Shown piece by piece: positions 45,333 to 57,900 of a DNA stretch of 64,000 nt. A program made the translations under genes and the position numbers. Origin of the DNA: Phaeotremella fagi (lineage: Eukaryota > Basidiomycota > Tremellomycetes > Tremellales > Phaeotremellaceae). Below the pieces are notes generated by a model. It searched no databases, was not told the origin of the DNA, and saw only the letters and a list, made by a program, of their open reading frames with translations. Positions within the stretch are counted from its first letter, which is position 1, and each line of letters opens with the position of its first letter. Where the stretch lies: assembly GCA_001599715.1 (NCBI GenBank), contig BCHU01000011.1, positions 124,001-188,000 on the forward strand. The letters are read 5' to 3'.

Positions 45333-48305
45333 ATGTCGAACCCTCTCCACCCCTCTCTCCCTGCCCATCCCTCCCTCCCACTCCCCCCACCTTCAAACCA
45401 AGACACGACCCCAGGAATCAAACCCTCCGATCTAACCAGACGTGAAGACGACCCACGTCCAACGCCAACATCAAGTGGGTTCAGTAGGGAAGGTTTCCAA
45501 CCTATTCGATCTAGACATGCAGATTTCGATAGGGAAGATTGGGAGAGGGACCGTGAAGGTCCAATCAGGGATAGGGAGTTTCCACGAAGAGAATTAGATC
45601 CTGAAGGTGAAAGAGAAAGATGGGAGAGAAGAGGTCCATGGGAAGGTGATTATGGTAAATCAATCGTTTTCAAGCGTTAGGAATATATCAATCTTACTGT
45701 TCATGTAGACCGCCCCAAACGTCGTCGATCACCTTCACCAACTTTCACTCGACATCCCAAACCAAGAAATCGATCTCCGTCACCCCCTTCACACAGACAA
45801 ACCAATTTACAACCTGATCCAGCGTCTGTCGAGACTTTGTTGACGTTTAGAGTTTTCGCGGATTGGTTCAGAGCTTCACATCCTCAAACCGCTAAAGCTG
45901 ATGAGGAGGAGTTGAGGAAAGCTAGAATAGCTAGTGAAGATGGAACCGTTATCAAGGAAAGGGTTGGGATGGGGAAACGATATGAAAGATATAGAAAGGA
46001 ATTCACTTCTCGTCAGGTAGGTCATTGTTTTAGCTTACATCGTGATATTTATTTCTTTTCTTTAGCTGTACGCCCTCTTTCTAACCCATAAATCGTCTGC
46101 TTGGTTCATCGAAAGATATTCACCCGAACCCGAATACGTCTCTTTGCGTCGGAGAATAAATCGTCAAGGGAGAGTACCGACTGTAGAAAAATATCTGGAA
46201 TCACTGAAAAGCGGTGAATACGATTTAATATCGTATGAGCAGACGGGTAAGTGGATATCATTTTCACTCAGAAAACTCAAATTCACACCGAACCTTTGTA
46301 GAACCCACTGCTAAACCCAAAACACGAGATGAACCTGAAGGGTTAGATCGGGCACTGGGTGACAAAACAGATAGGACAGATCGATACGACGATCCAAACG
46401 ATGAATTACGATTTGAGATCAAACCAGCCGAACGTCAGGTGTTTGTTAAAACCGTTCCACCAACCACCCAAAGGAGAGATCTAGAAAGTGTACGTTGGCA
46501 ATTGACCGTACTTGTTGTTTTATTGATTTCTTGATTAGCTTTTTACTCCGATTGAAGGATTTCAATATTTAGCTTTGGGGGAACCTAGTTCCAAGAAATC
46601 GTTTTATCGTGTGGCTTGGGCTCAGTTCGCTGAGGGTGTCGATGTGAATCAGGTGGTTCAACGATTGGACGGTGAGAAGGTAGGTACCCAATCCGTCAAT
46701 CATGAGCTTTACCTGACCTTTTCAGATTGACGGCTTTACATTCCATCTTGGTGTCAATTCATCTGCGACAATCGGTAGAATCAGGATAACACCCTCAGTG
46801 TCGAATACCTTAGAAAGACTACTGGTTGACGGTGAACAAGCTCGAACATTGGCACTGAAGCTGGAAGACGATTTGGTGGATGATAGTCAGAATGATTCTG
46901 ATGAAGTTGAGAAACCTGATGAAGGTAAACCGTTGGTTGAGAGGGGTAGTAAATCGGTTGATGAAGTTATCGAGAGATTGCTACTTGAACAAGGATTGAA
47001 CGACAGCGAAATCCTAGATGACGGTGGGAGAATAAGAAGGGTAAGTTTCAATAAAGTCTCATACTGACCGCGAACAGGCCAAAATAGTTCTGGACCATTG
47101 GTTAAACTACCTTCGACACGGTCTTTCAACATGTTACTATTGCGTAGCACCCTTCCCGTTCCCCGAAGAGCTTCATCGAAAATGTATAGCCCACATCCGA
47201 CCATTCCCAACGACCGATGAGAAACATGAAGAATCGGAACTCCACGAAGTCGGCGCTGACCAAGAGATTGAGAATCATGAGGAAGATCATGCAGAGGGTG
47301 AAGATGATTTGGAGAGGGAGAAACGTGATGATCAACAAACACAGGTCCAACAGAGATCTGGGACTGGGACTGGAAATGGCAATGGCAATGGCAACGGCAA
47401 CGGCAACGGATCTAATCAACCATATAAAAAAGTTTTCCCAGGTAAATCCATCGACGAGAAATGGTTGGACGGTTTGGAATTCAAGATTAAACCTTTCATC
47501 AAGGATGAATTTGATTTGAGTGATTATGGAGGACGTGATCCTGAGGAGTGGGTTTCAACTTTTTAATTCATTGATTAAATGAGACTGATGTTATGATTTT
47601 ATCTCCAGGGAAACACGTAAACTCTGTGCACCGCTTATCAAACAGGAAGAACCTAATAAATATAGATGTAAAGATTGTTCTAAATTGTTTAGAGCACCTG
47701 AATTCGTCATCAAACACGTTCAAGTTAAACATCCTGAAGTTTTGAAAACTAAAATTGATGATGTAGGTGTGAAGTTTTAATCGTTGGTGCTTTGCTGATT
47801 GGGTTAGATAATGATATTGAACAATTTCGTTTTGGATCCTCAACATACACCTACGACGGCTACTACACCAGCAGCAGTGAATGATGAAATATTATCCAAC
47901 TCGATCTCACAGATCAACAACACCACGAATATAAATAATGGAGGCAACACCCAACAATTCAATCCAATGTTTAACCAACAATTCAACGATCCAACAATGT
48001 TCAACCCGATGATGCAACAACAAGCGACCTTCATGATGATGCAAATGCAACATGCGATGATGATGGCTGCTAGTGGTGGTGCTAATCAATTCCAACCAGT
48101 TTCGAACGGTGGGAATGGGTATAACGACGGAGCAGCTTTAGCTAGTAGGATTGGGGATCGTGAATCACAACCATCACAGGTCAAGGCAGCGCCTTTACCA
48201 CCTACACCAGCTGGTGGTGAGGATCCACGAGCTCGACGGGGTAGGGTGAGTTATAAAGATTTAGATGAAGTTGGAGGAGGAGGTGATGGGGGTTTACCAT
48301 ATTAG
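45333..48305 (+). CDS. ARS2: Ars2/SERRATE homologue, nuclear RNA-processing scaffold
   Basis: Nine exons (45333-45654, 45709-46016, 46066-46246, 46302-46489, 46539-46679, 46726-47040, 47078-47547, 47609-47762, 47808-48305) give 858 residues. Ars2 joins the cap-binding complex to RNA processing and decay machineries. After an Arg/Glu/Pro-rich N-terminus come SVETLLTFRVFADWFRASHP and YERYRKEFTSRQLYALFLTH (helical core) and EGFQYLALGEPSSKKSFYRV. A conserved C2H2 finger follows (YRCKDCSKLFRAPEFVIKHV then KHPEVL). The tail has Gln/Met-rich sequence and ends with RARRGRVSYKDLDEV, the short C-terminal peptide that recruits effectors in animal Ars2. A Gly-Asn repeat encoded by GGCAAT/GGCAAC units (about 47369-47414) interrupts the region before the finger. 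Confidence 0.9.
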
Positions 48306-48619
48306 TATGGAGTTTTAGTAACATTTGATATAAAACTGTATGTATCTTGAATAAACAGTACGTTCGGATAAACAGAACATGAATCCATGAGCCATACGGT
48401 ATCTGGGTATAAGGACTATAACAAATTACCAAGTGGGAGACCAGCTAACACGCCTCCACCGGTGCTACCAAACCCATTCCCATTCCCATCGAGTAAATCA
48501 GTCAAATCAGATATCCCAGCTGTGACTTTAGAACAAAGTCCGGCAACCTCTAATAAATCCGTACAGATCTCAACACAAACGTTGATAAGATCTTGCCACC
48601 TGTTCGCAATTAAATTAGT
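48306..48619. other. Intergenic region between convergent ARS2 and acidic-repeat genes
   Basis: About 310 bases. A plus-strand open frame at 48387-48623 (MSHTVSGYKDYNKLPSGRPA) is Pro/Ser-rich and could be an alternative ARS2 end or a very small gene; I could not join it in phase. It reaches the stop codon of the minus-strand gene at 48620. Confidence 0.35.
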
Positions 48620-50214
48620 TTAATCTATATAGATAGACGAAGACGGTTGGACGTACCCAGGTTTACATGAACAACTACCTTGAACCTCAATTTGGTCAGA
48701 TCTGCAACATCTAGTTAATTGGAATTGTTCGCCTTGCTGACAGCTGGGTGCAGGGGGTGAGGGGGAGGGGGAGGGGAGACCAAGTGCGAAAGCTGGTGGA
48801 CCACCGAACGCCCCGTCATCACTTGGACTTGGAGTTGGAGTGGGAGTTGGGAGGAGGTAAGCGTCGATCTGTTGGGATTGGGAATCTTGACATGGGGCGA
48901 TGATGGTTACCGTTTGGGTTTGAGTTTCGGTAGAGGTAGAGGTTTCGGTGGAAGTGGCGGTGACTGTCATCATTTGGATTTGGATCGTTGTTGTTGGTCC
49001 AGAGGAGTCATTGTCACCACTGTCGTCAGTGCCATCATCGCCGTTGTCCCCGTTGTCGCCATTATCACCATTATCACCATTATCACCATTGTCACCAGTA
49101 TCACCACCGTCACCGTTGTTGCCATTATCACCACCGTCACCACCATCCCCATTTGGATCCTGGAACAATGAGACGTTTGGATCAGAGTTATCGTCTCCTC
49201 CATCAGTGTCATCGCTTCCATCGTCCCCATTGTCATTTCCATCATCTCCTCCGTCGTCGGTGCTGTCGGTGTCATCACCGTTATCACCATCGTCGCCATT
49301 GTCACTTCCATCTCCACTGTCATCACTGTTATCGCTACCATCGTCACTTCCATCTCCACTATCATCACCGTTATCGCTACCATCATCACTGCCATCACCC
49401 CCATCGTCACCACCATCACCACCATCACCACCATCATCAGGCGGTGTCGGATCATACGAAGCAGCCACAAAAGGAGTTGGAGCAGGTACGATGGGAGTAA
49501 CGCTCAGAACCGGAGAAGCAGTTGACGTCGGTGACGGTGAATCAGAACTCGAAGGTGAAGCGGAACTTGAATAACTGTAGAAACCTAAAGCTTGTGCTTG
49601 AGGTCCGGAAAATGCCCCGTCATCTGGTGTAGTTTGATTACATGACTAGTTGGAATTCAGTATTCTGTCTTGGAATAGTTGACTTTGACTTACACCATCA
49701 GGTTGGATTGTGTATCCTACAGAACATGTGTATCCCCCTTTCCCGTCACATGTTGGATTTCCGTATGCAGGGTATAAAAAAGGTAAACCACCTAAATGGA
49801 TCTAACATCCAATCAACAAAAGGGTAAAAAAACCTAAGTGAGAAACACCCCTACCTGATCTTCAATCCAACTCTCAAGACCGAGGACATCAGTCAAAGCC
49901 CCAACTTCCAAAAGCAACCCCTCCCCACTCAACCCCAAACAAGTACATCCAAGTGCGTAACCCAAACCACCAAACGTCCCACTGACCTCAGCACAGATTA
50001 AGGTAGTAGGAACGATTAGGTCGAGAGTGTTACCTAAAGTGTTGAGGGTGTTTGAAAGGATGTCAGTGATCGGTGAGAGGAGTTCGGTTAATCCGCCACT
50101 TTGAGCTCCGTTTAGCAGGTTGGATAGACCTAGTTGGGGTTGGGGGATTGGCGTGGCGGAGGTTAAAGTGGTTATTCCCAATAAGATTGGGTAGAAGTTG
50201 GTTCTTTTCCCCAT
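48620..50214 (-). CDS. Secreted Cys-containing protein with a long Asp/Gly/Asn repeat
   Basis: Three exons (50214-49855, 49801-49694, 49645-48620), all phase 0, give 497 residues. The N-terminus MGKRTNFYPILLGITTLTSA is a signal peptide, cleaved near TPIPQPQ. A Leu/Gly-rich segment with two or three Cys follows, then CDGKGGYTCSVGYTIQ and SCNQTTPDDGAFSGPQ. The centre (about 49150-49440 and 49010-49130) is a repeat of DGGDGG, DDGSDNG and GDNGDNGD units with no other side chains than Asp, Gly, Asn, Ser and Thr. A Thr/Ser-rich stretch (MTVTATSTETSTSTETQTQT) leads to a Cys-rich end: CQQGEQFQLTRCCRSDQ and GSCSCKPGYVQ. A wall-associated or extracellular calcium-binding role is plausible but inferred. 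Frame choice rests on continuity with the Cys domains on both sides. Confidence 0.75.
49010..49440 (-). repeat. Degenerate GGTGAY/GATAAY coding repeat (Asp-Gly-Asn)
   Basis: In the coding sense the DNA is built from GGN-GAY and GGN-GAY-AAY codons, mainly as 9-base units, for about 430 bases with one 45-base break (NVSLFQDPNG). Synonymous positions vary, so the array has been maintained at protein level more than by recent DNA expansion, except for a nearly perfect run at about 49050-49095. Confidence 0.7.
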
Positions 50215-50849
50215 TGATCTAGCTGTAAATTAAGTCGGTTCAAGAAGAAAAGAATGTGTTGAAAAATCTAGGACAAAAAGTTTGAAATCAAAATCGAAAT
50301 TCTATTAAAACAAAACAACGAAAAGAAAAAATGGTTGTTTGAAAAAATGTCCTGGCACAGCCGAACGAATGAAGAAAATTTGAATTAGAAGAGAATGAAA
50401 GAAAGAGATAGATGTTTAACCATAGAAGTACTGTATAGGATATACTATACGTTACCAACCCGCCTCTCGACCCGCCTCGAAAATAATGTTGTAATTTTCA
50501 TTTCGACTGGTTTGGTTTTTTTGGGGGTCTTTGTCGACAAGTATAGATTGGATGGCTTGGTTAGCTGGATATAAGTCTTCTTAGTACATATTGCTTGTGT
50601 TTCCTTGAGCTAAGTTCTCGGATTCGCTTTAGATTTGGTTTGGTCCGTTGGTGAAACACCAATAGTGGTTGATTTTCGGGAATTAGTGTTGAGTGTTTGT
50701 GGCTTGCTTGGGGTGTTTAGAAGCGTTAAACCTCCCTCTTCGTAACTTATATTGTGAAACAATACATTTCCCTTCATATCGTACGAAAAGAAAAAACCCC
50801 AACTAGAAAATAAATACCAAGACATAATATGTATAGAGAGTTACAACTA
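50215..50849. other. Intergenic region upstream of the acidic-repeat gene
   Basis: About 635 AT-rich bases with poly-A patches (AACAAAACAACGAAAAGAAAAAA, partly). No coding frame or RNA gene is supported. Confidence 0.4.
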
Positions 50850-51442
50850 CTACTCATGTTCATCCTCCGAGTCCTCGTCATCGCTTTCAACGACTTCAGC
50901 AACGGTGATATAAGAATGCCCTACCATCTCGACATCACGAGGTCTCTATCACAGAATTCAGCACTTTTATCTACCAAAAGGTTGGAACAATCACTTACTT
51001 CATCTAGACTGAGATACTGTTCTTTAGAATCCCACCTCATACTAGACACAATCGGTAAGAATAAACCATAGTAGACAAATTGATGAAGAAAACACTTACG
51101 TAAAATCCGTTGGAGCACCTCGAAGACCAACTTGCGCCAGAAAATGATCTAAACATCTACCGAACGGTGTGTTGAATTTCATGTAACAAGTAACCACTTG
51201 TTGACGATCATGTTGGTATCCAAGCTAGAATATTCATTTTTCGGACTGGTTGTTGAGAATGGAAAGCCACATACCCAGCAAATCAGTTGACTATTCTCCG
51301 CGGTGATCTCCTCATTCTCATCGTACTCTTCATCATCAGATTCGTCTTCATCATCCTCTTCATCATCCGCATCATCGTCCTCTTCCATCTCACCATCAGA
51401 TTCGGAATCGGGCGCTGGATTAAGTAAATATTTGAGATCCAT
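50850..51442 (-). CDS. Small acidic protein of unknown function
   Basis: Four exons (51442-51275, 51224-51100, 51041-50999, 50927-50850) give 137 residues. The N-terminal 50 residues are extremely acidic (GEMEEDDDADDEEDDEDESD). A compact middle follows, with ENSQLICWLGYQHDRQQVVT, CYMKFNTPFGRCLDHFLAQV and GLRGAPTDFTMRWDSKEQYL; its beta-strand pattern could be ubiquitin-like, but I do not recognise a family. The end is acidic again (SDDEDSEDEHE). The exon chain rests on consensus GTATGT/GTAAGT donors and an unbroken frame. The third exon is only 43 bases. Confidence 0.6.
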
Positions 51443-52692
51443 TTTACTGTATTTGGAGAAACAAATTGTTTATGTCAGGCCCAAGAACACAGAACCACCA
51501 TCAATCTTTTTAATTATATACATCAAATCAAAATATCTTTGACGTCCATCAACAAAATCAAAAACCAAAAAAATAAATCACACTTTTCTTTGCCTCGTTG
51601 TTGATGGTCAGAGAACTAAATACACCGCGACTTGATAATTCTGTTTCAGATTCTAGGAAGTTGAAGCAAAGAATCACCCTCTTTTTCGATCACTTTCCTC
51701 ACCTAATGACTGTTTAGCTCTTAACGATCGGAAGCAATCACAATCTGAGCACCATGATGGTATGATAAGTGCAGTGCGCTATAGCGTTATACCTTCCTTT
51801 GGATGACGCCGATGGTATGACATCGGCAACCGATCTGATCGTCATTCATGTTTCATGGATTACGTGTGAACCAACGCACAGATACACTACCCTAATATAT
51901 GTATCTTCCCACACACAAATCTCCCACACACAAAGACGTGTTTTGTGTGTTGAATTCTAAAACGTATCGGGAATTGCGAAGGACAGAATCTTTAGTTTGC
52001 ACCCACCGTTAGTGGCGCCACGAAATTATTCGTAGTACTTTTTATTCGGATATTCTTAGGAAGAAAATTACGGCCGAATTGTGTCGTCACCTAAATTAAA
52101 ATTCTGACATCACCAAAACCGGTCCGTATGTGTGCAGATACGGCGCCGAACACCGGATGACCTTATAAAAAGAGATAAACCCTTTAAGGTTATTTGTGGC
52201 TCTCCACATGGACCCATGTGTCTCAGGGTGATCTATTTTCAACTCATACTCGGGTTGGACACCTTGAAAGTTTGCAAACCTTGATTACAAACAACTTAAC
52301 CCCGCTTATCTTCTTTCTTTAAACGTCAACGTCACCTAGCCCCAATATCATCCCACAATTTATTTTGGTAAAGAAAGTCGGCCAACCGGTACCGTATTGA
52401 CTGTTTTCAACGACTTTTCACCCAGTTCCACTGATGGTTGCTCTTGGGGCCCGTAAGAGACTCCTCTATCCCCCTTCAGATTGTGTTGATTCTGTCTCAT
52501 GGAGCACCCTTCACCCATTCCGGTCCGATGCGTCGGGACTGGAAAAAGGATAAATTGGATCGTTTTTACTCGGCATAAAGAAGTCTGGGTCTTGGCTGCG
52601 AGGTCTTGAATAAGTTATATAAACAATAAAGATTCCTTCAGATCTTTCTTCTTCCCCTTATTTCCATATTTAATTTTTGAATTTCATTTATC
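51443..52692. promoter_or_regulatory. Long divergent promoter region before the symporter gene
   Basis: About 1.25 kb between divergent genes. A TATATAAA lies at 52616-52623, about 70 bases before the ATG at 52693, followed by a pyrimidine-rich TTCTTCTTCCCC stretch. Upstream are GTCCGATGCGTCGGGACTGG and other GC-rich patches. The size suggests complex regulation of the transporter gene. No gene is seen. Confidence 0.45.
52616..52623 (+). promoter_or_regulatory. TATA box of the symporter gene
   Basis: TATATAAA about 70 bases upstream of the ATG at 52693, in front of a CT-rich leader; a normal layout for a strongly expressed fungal gene. Confidence 0.5.
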
Positions 52693-54576
52693 ATGTCTGA
52701 TATCGAAGCTGTACCACAACAACAACCTATAGTAGAGAAGACTACTGTCACTCACGATGAACAACCAAAGAAAGGTTTCTTCAACAGAGTTCCCAAAGTA
52801 GCTGCACCATCTGGTGATAAGCGAACTGCTGATCTCGCCGCTGCATGGTTGGACAGCTACCGAGGAGAATGGCGTGACATCACTGAAGAAGAGAGTGCAC
52901 TCGTTAGAAGAAAGATCGATTGGCACCTTATGCCTATGTAAGTCGTGTGCGAGGTCAAATACACGGTGGCTGACAAATCGTTTTTCTTAGTATCATGGTT
53001 ATTTACTTCTGTCAACAACTTGATAAATCTGCTCTCTCCTTCTCTTCCATTTTCGGTCTTGCCGCTGACGCCAACTTGGTGTAAGTCAGAATATATTGGG
53101 GTCCGAGGCCGTTTCTGACAAATCTTTTAGTGGAACCGACTATTCATGGCTTTCCAGTATCGTCTACTTTGCCCAACTCGTTTTCCAACCTCGTACGTTC
53201 AACTTCCCTAAGGGCTAACAAACAAAACCTAACCAACTATAGTCTCCGTCTTCGCCCTCGTAAAGTTCCCAGTCAACCTTTGGATCTCATTCTGTTTCTT
53301 CTCATGGGGAGCGTCACTCTGTATCATGGTTGCTTTCAAGAACTTCGCTGGTTTGGCCGCTTTCCGATTCATCTTGGGTGCTTTCGAAGCATCCATCGCC
53401 CCATCCATGTTAATCGTCGTCTCCATGTGGTGGACAAGACGTGAACAACCGTTCAGAAACGCCCTATGGTACTCTATGAACGGTATCGCCACCATCCTTG
53501 GTAGTTTACTCTCGTACGGTCTTGGACACGTCGAAACCTCAATCAGACCATACCAACTCATCTTCCTTGTCTGCGGTTTAATCTCCGTCGTCTGTTCCAT
53601 TCCAACCTTCTTCCTCTTCCCCGAACACCCAACCAAAGCCAAATTCCTTAGCGACGAACAGAAATGGGTCGCTCTCGAACGTCTGAGAATGAACAACACT
53701 GGTTCTCAATCCACCGATTTCAAATGGGACCAAGTCATCGAATGTCTCATCGACATTAAAAGTTGGGTATGGGTGTTGATCATCTTCCTCATCTCTTTGG
53801 TTTCAGGATCAATCAGTGCATTCGGACCACTCATTCTTCAAGGTTTCGGTCTCTCCTCGTTCCAAACTATCCTCTACAACATGATTCCAGGTGCCATCGT
53901 TATTGTTTCAAACATGATCACCGCGTTCTGTATGCAAAACTACAAACTTAAATCACCAGTCGCCTTTATCGCTTCACTGTTCCCTCTCGCAGGTGCTGCT
54001 GCTCTTTATGCTCTCCCCCGTGGAACTCAATACAAATCACAACTCTTGGCAGTCTACTTCATCCTCCAAGTTTACGGTTGTATCACCTCAATCATTTTCT
54101 CTTGGTGTTTCGCCAACACTGCCGGTCACACCAAAAAAACTACCATGACCGGTATGCTCTACGTCGGTCTTTGTGTTGGAAACATCGTGGGCCCACAGTT
54201 ATATAAAACTCAAGATGCTCCGTGAGTCACCTACAGTCTGTTTGTTTCAAAAAACTAACCATGTAACGTTAGATACTATCTTCCCGGTCTCACAGGTGAC
54301 TTGGTCTCCCTGGCCATCCTCACAGGTCTAGTAGTCTTCCAAGCCTTCTACCTTTCGATGCTCAACCGAAGAAACGCCAAACGACGTGTTGCCAACGGTA
54401 AATCAGCTGAAGTAGTCGACTACTCCCTCGAGAACCCATCCAAATGGAACGCTCTCCGTGCAGCTCAACAAGCTCGTGAAAAGGAAGCCGGTCATCTCGA
54501 GACTGTTCCCCAAAACTCTAACGCTTTCATGGATTTGACGGATCTCAAGAACGAGGACTTTGTCTACTCGTTGTAA
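52693..54576 (+). CDS. MFS anion:cation symporter (Dal5/Tna1-type permease)
   Basis: Five exons (52693-52937, 52991-53080, 53131-53192, 53243-54221, 54273-54576) give 559 residues with about twelve membrane helices. Family marks are RRKIDWHLMPIIMVIYFCQQ, LDKSALSFSSIFGLAADANL, YSWLSSIVYFAQLVFQPLSV, FRFILGAFEASIAPSMLIVV, WWTRREQPFRNALWYSMNG, GHTKKTTMTGMLYVG and GNIVGPQLY. These mark the anion:cation symporter family of allantoate (Dal5), nicotinate (Tna1) and, in bacteria, hexuronate carriers. It sits in the plasma membrane and imports an organic anion with protons; the substrate is not fixed by sequence. Codons strongly prefer C in the third position, more than its neighbours, which suggests high expression. 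It converges on the GH115 gene. Confidence 0.9.
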
Positions 54577-54917
54577 TTGTATCAAGTACTTCTTTATTTC
54601 TTTTATACCACTAGATTACACTAGATTTGGCATGCATTATTTATTGATTCTATGGAACGTTTGACTCCATCGTGAATTGCCACAAGCAAATTTTGTGAAT
54701 CCAATTCCTTATTCGCTCTCCTCATTTCATCTTGCATCTTAATTCTTGCATACTTACCTCTGTCTACAGCCCTGTATCGATCTCCAATAATTTATGCAAG
54801 CTATGAATCAATACAGGGTAAGTCATATTGGGCTATGTATGCTCTGTGCAAGCTAAGATTCAGTGCGAAAATCGAAGCACCCATTCATGATAATTGTCCT
54901 TCAATTCCGCCACTCCC
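54577..54917. other. Intergenic region between convergent symporter and GH115 genes
   Basis: About 340 bases between convergent stop codons. The element TGCAAGCTA occurs twice (about 54795 and 54846). No gene is seen. Confidence 0.4.
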
Positions 54918-57900
54918 TCACAAAATCCTACTCTCAGGAGGACCCAAATAACTATAACCTCTCTGTCTGATACCCCCGAAATCGATCCAAATCCGTTCAA
55001 AAACGACGCCAGCAGTCATCCCCCAAAGATTCAATCGATGTTCTCCACTTCCATCGCCTTCCCCATCTATCGAAGTTAAATTATATGGGAAAGTGACATT
55101 CCTAATTTCACTCGAGACGACGTTAACCCAATCCGCTGGAACGGCGCCAATCTCTTTAGCTCGATTATCTTCACCAGGTACTGAAGCGTCTAATAAAGAT
55201 TTTGTTGGGATTGGATGGATGATACGAAGTTCTTGTTTGTCTATTGAAAATCCGAATGAAAGTTGTCGGTCGAGAATGAAATTGTTCGTTGGGGCTACTT
55301 GGATCGTTATCTCCACGGGGATGTATTTGGATCTAACATCCGCATGATCCACTGCAGTTGATGTTGAATGAGACCAGAATTTATAAGACAGAGATGGTCC
55401 TTGACCTAAGGTAAAGTTGTATGCTGTGACGGGGTACATCGAGATTCCGCTTAAAGTTCGACCGTACCCATCGAGTTCTTCAAATGCATATCCATCAGCT
55501 GATTTGTTGGTGTCAAAATGACTAGCCTCCATGACGACGTAGCCGTCACCTTGAACGAAACCTTTATATTGATCTGAGACTGGTGATGGAAGGAAGACGG
55601 GTACTGTTACCGTAACATTTGATCCATCCGATGAGGCCAATACGACAGTCCCATCAGTCGTTGAGCCCTTTTTTCCACCTTGTTTCCTAAACTCCTCCCA
55701 ATCAACCGATAAAAACACTTTAGTATCTTCACTACCATCCATCTTAATCTTTCCAGAATCAGGATGACTCTTCAACCAAGATTCAGTAGGATAAACAGTG
55801 AAATTAGTATCGCGAGGTCCACCAGCGCCGATCCCAATCCAACGAGTCTGAGTTCCATAAGGGTCGAGTGGCAGAAGAGTCGGTTGGGGACAAGCATAAC
55901 CTTTTTCACAATTGTATTTGGAATCTCCTGGCCATGCTCCTAAAGAGTTTTCAACTGTGTAGCGAACGTAGGCATCGGCACCTTTGACAGTTCCTGATCG
56001 AGCGGTTCGAGTTGGCTGATTCGGATTGATCCATGGGATGGGTGGTAAAGAATCTCGAACTGGTTCCAGGAAATTTTGATAGTATATATGCTGTAGGATG
56101 TCAATTTCACACAGACCTTAATCTCGTTAGATGAACACGTACAGTTTGGTCTAGCATACTGTGGAATGTCAGTCTCAGTCCCCTCTACTAAAACTCACTG
56201 ATCCCATTTTCGATCAAGAACGGCATGGAACGATTCTGTGATTTCAAAGTCTCGATCGAAAGCTTCCATAGCAGCTTTCGAATGTATATTTGCCGAAGTC
56301 AATCCTTGGAATGCATGAGCGTTGGCCAACCCAACTGTGTCGTCTTGTCAGTCCAACGACTAAAATGATTGAAAGACAGACTCACCAGAGATATGTAATC
56401 GATTTAGGTTATCTTGAAGCAGTATCTGAACTAGTACTAATTCGTAAAAAGCCACTTTCGTATCCTCATCCAGTCGATCGTAGACTTTCTGAGCTGCACT
56501 AACCAGATCACCCCATTGTTGCAGAATGGTTTGAGCTCTATGAATAATATCAGAATCTCAACATACAAATTCAAACTCACTCGTCATAATTCGAAAAAGA
56601 CCATAAAGTGGTATTCAGAAGTTCAGCCTTAATCCTAGACGCATACATCTATTGTCCAGATCAGTTCCGGGTGATCCAAATACCAGGCATGACATACAGA
56701 ATATTTTCCCATGATATCAGCCACTTCATCTTTGACCTCTTCGCCAAATTCTCTTGCTGCCCAGAGTGTCAAAAATTCTTTTACGGAATTACGTTTCCAT
56801 CGAGAGGAATCGTAGGCTAGAGCCATGTAATGCTCAATCGGTAGTTCAAGCATTTTGAGATCTCCGACATTCAGGATCCAGATTTGAGTGGTGTTGAAGG
56901 AGGTGGCTATGTTCAGTTGCTCCCAGGCTGAGGTTTGTTAGATATGTCACCGGAGATGCTTACATTTAGCTAGAGAAACTGTGTTGATCCATTTGTAATC
57001 TCTCGGGAAACCGACATCTAAGAAGGTTTAGAAATCATTCAATGTAGTGTAATACTTACAATCAACATGATAATAAAGACCTGCACCTGCTGTATGATTA
57101 CTTCCTGGCGGAAGTAGAGTCACTACATTTCCCCAATTATCATCTGCAAACAATATGGTAACTTGAAATTCGACGTCAGGATCTTGATACTCTTCTGTCT
57201 CGACTCACCATCATCTGGAACTTTTAGCTTTCCGGATGTCAGACGAGTTCCTCATTTTCTAAAATTGGACCTACTCCTTTCTGGTAATATCCAGCGACTT
57301 CTTTGTACATACACCTAATTGAGTTCAGTACTGGCAAATAAATCTATGGACAAACTTACCACATCTGCGGGACGGTAGAGAGATCGTCCGTTTCAAGTAC
57401 ATCCCTCAATATCCCTTGTTGAACAGCAGTGATGTTCTCGACCAACTACCCACGCACCATCAGCCGTCAACCTTTTCGCTCAAACGTCAAACTAACTCAC
57501 AGCAGCATTACCACCCGTCAGGGGTAAATCTCCATCACCTCTCATCCCAACCGTGAAAAGAGTTTCCATCCCCTCAGCTCGTTGAGCCCCATATCTCCAC
57601 CACTCGGTGAGAAATTCCTCATTAGTCCAATCCCAAGTACCTTGCCCAAACTGATCCCATTCCTCTTTGTTACGGGTCATAGGTTCATGATGTGAAGTAC
57701 CCATGACGATCCCCATTCTCTGAGCTAGAACTTGATTCGGACCTGGAGCAGGTGGTTTTGGAAGACCATTGGAGACATCACCACCATCAACGTCGAACAT
57801 ACTTGCCCACACTATCATGGATTAATTTATCTAATCGACGAAATCAATCAAAAACTTACTCGCAGGCCACATATAATTCCCTTTCAATCTCAAAACCAAT

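Noticed and set aside
48387..48623. Small plus-strand open frame MSHTVSGYKDYN...
   Set aside because: It could not be joined to ARS2 in phase, has no homologue I recognise, and ends on the stop of the convergent gene; noted in the intergenic entry only.
48872..49574. Long plus-strand open frames with Ser-Pro-Leu or His-Tyr repeats
   Set aside because: They are the complement of the Asp-Gly-Asn coding repeat. They have no splice context and no conserved flanks, while the minus frame links two Cys-rich segments and a signal peptide.
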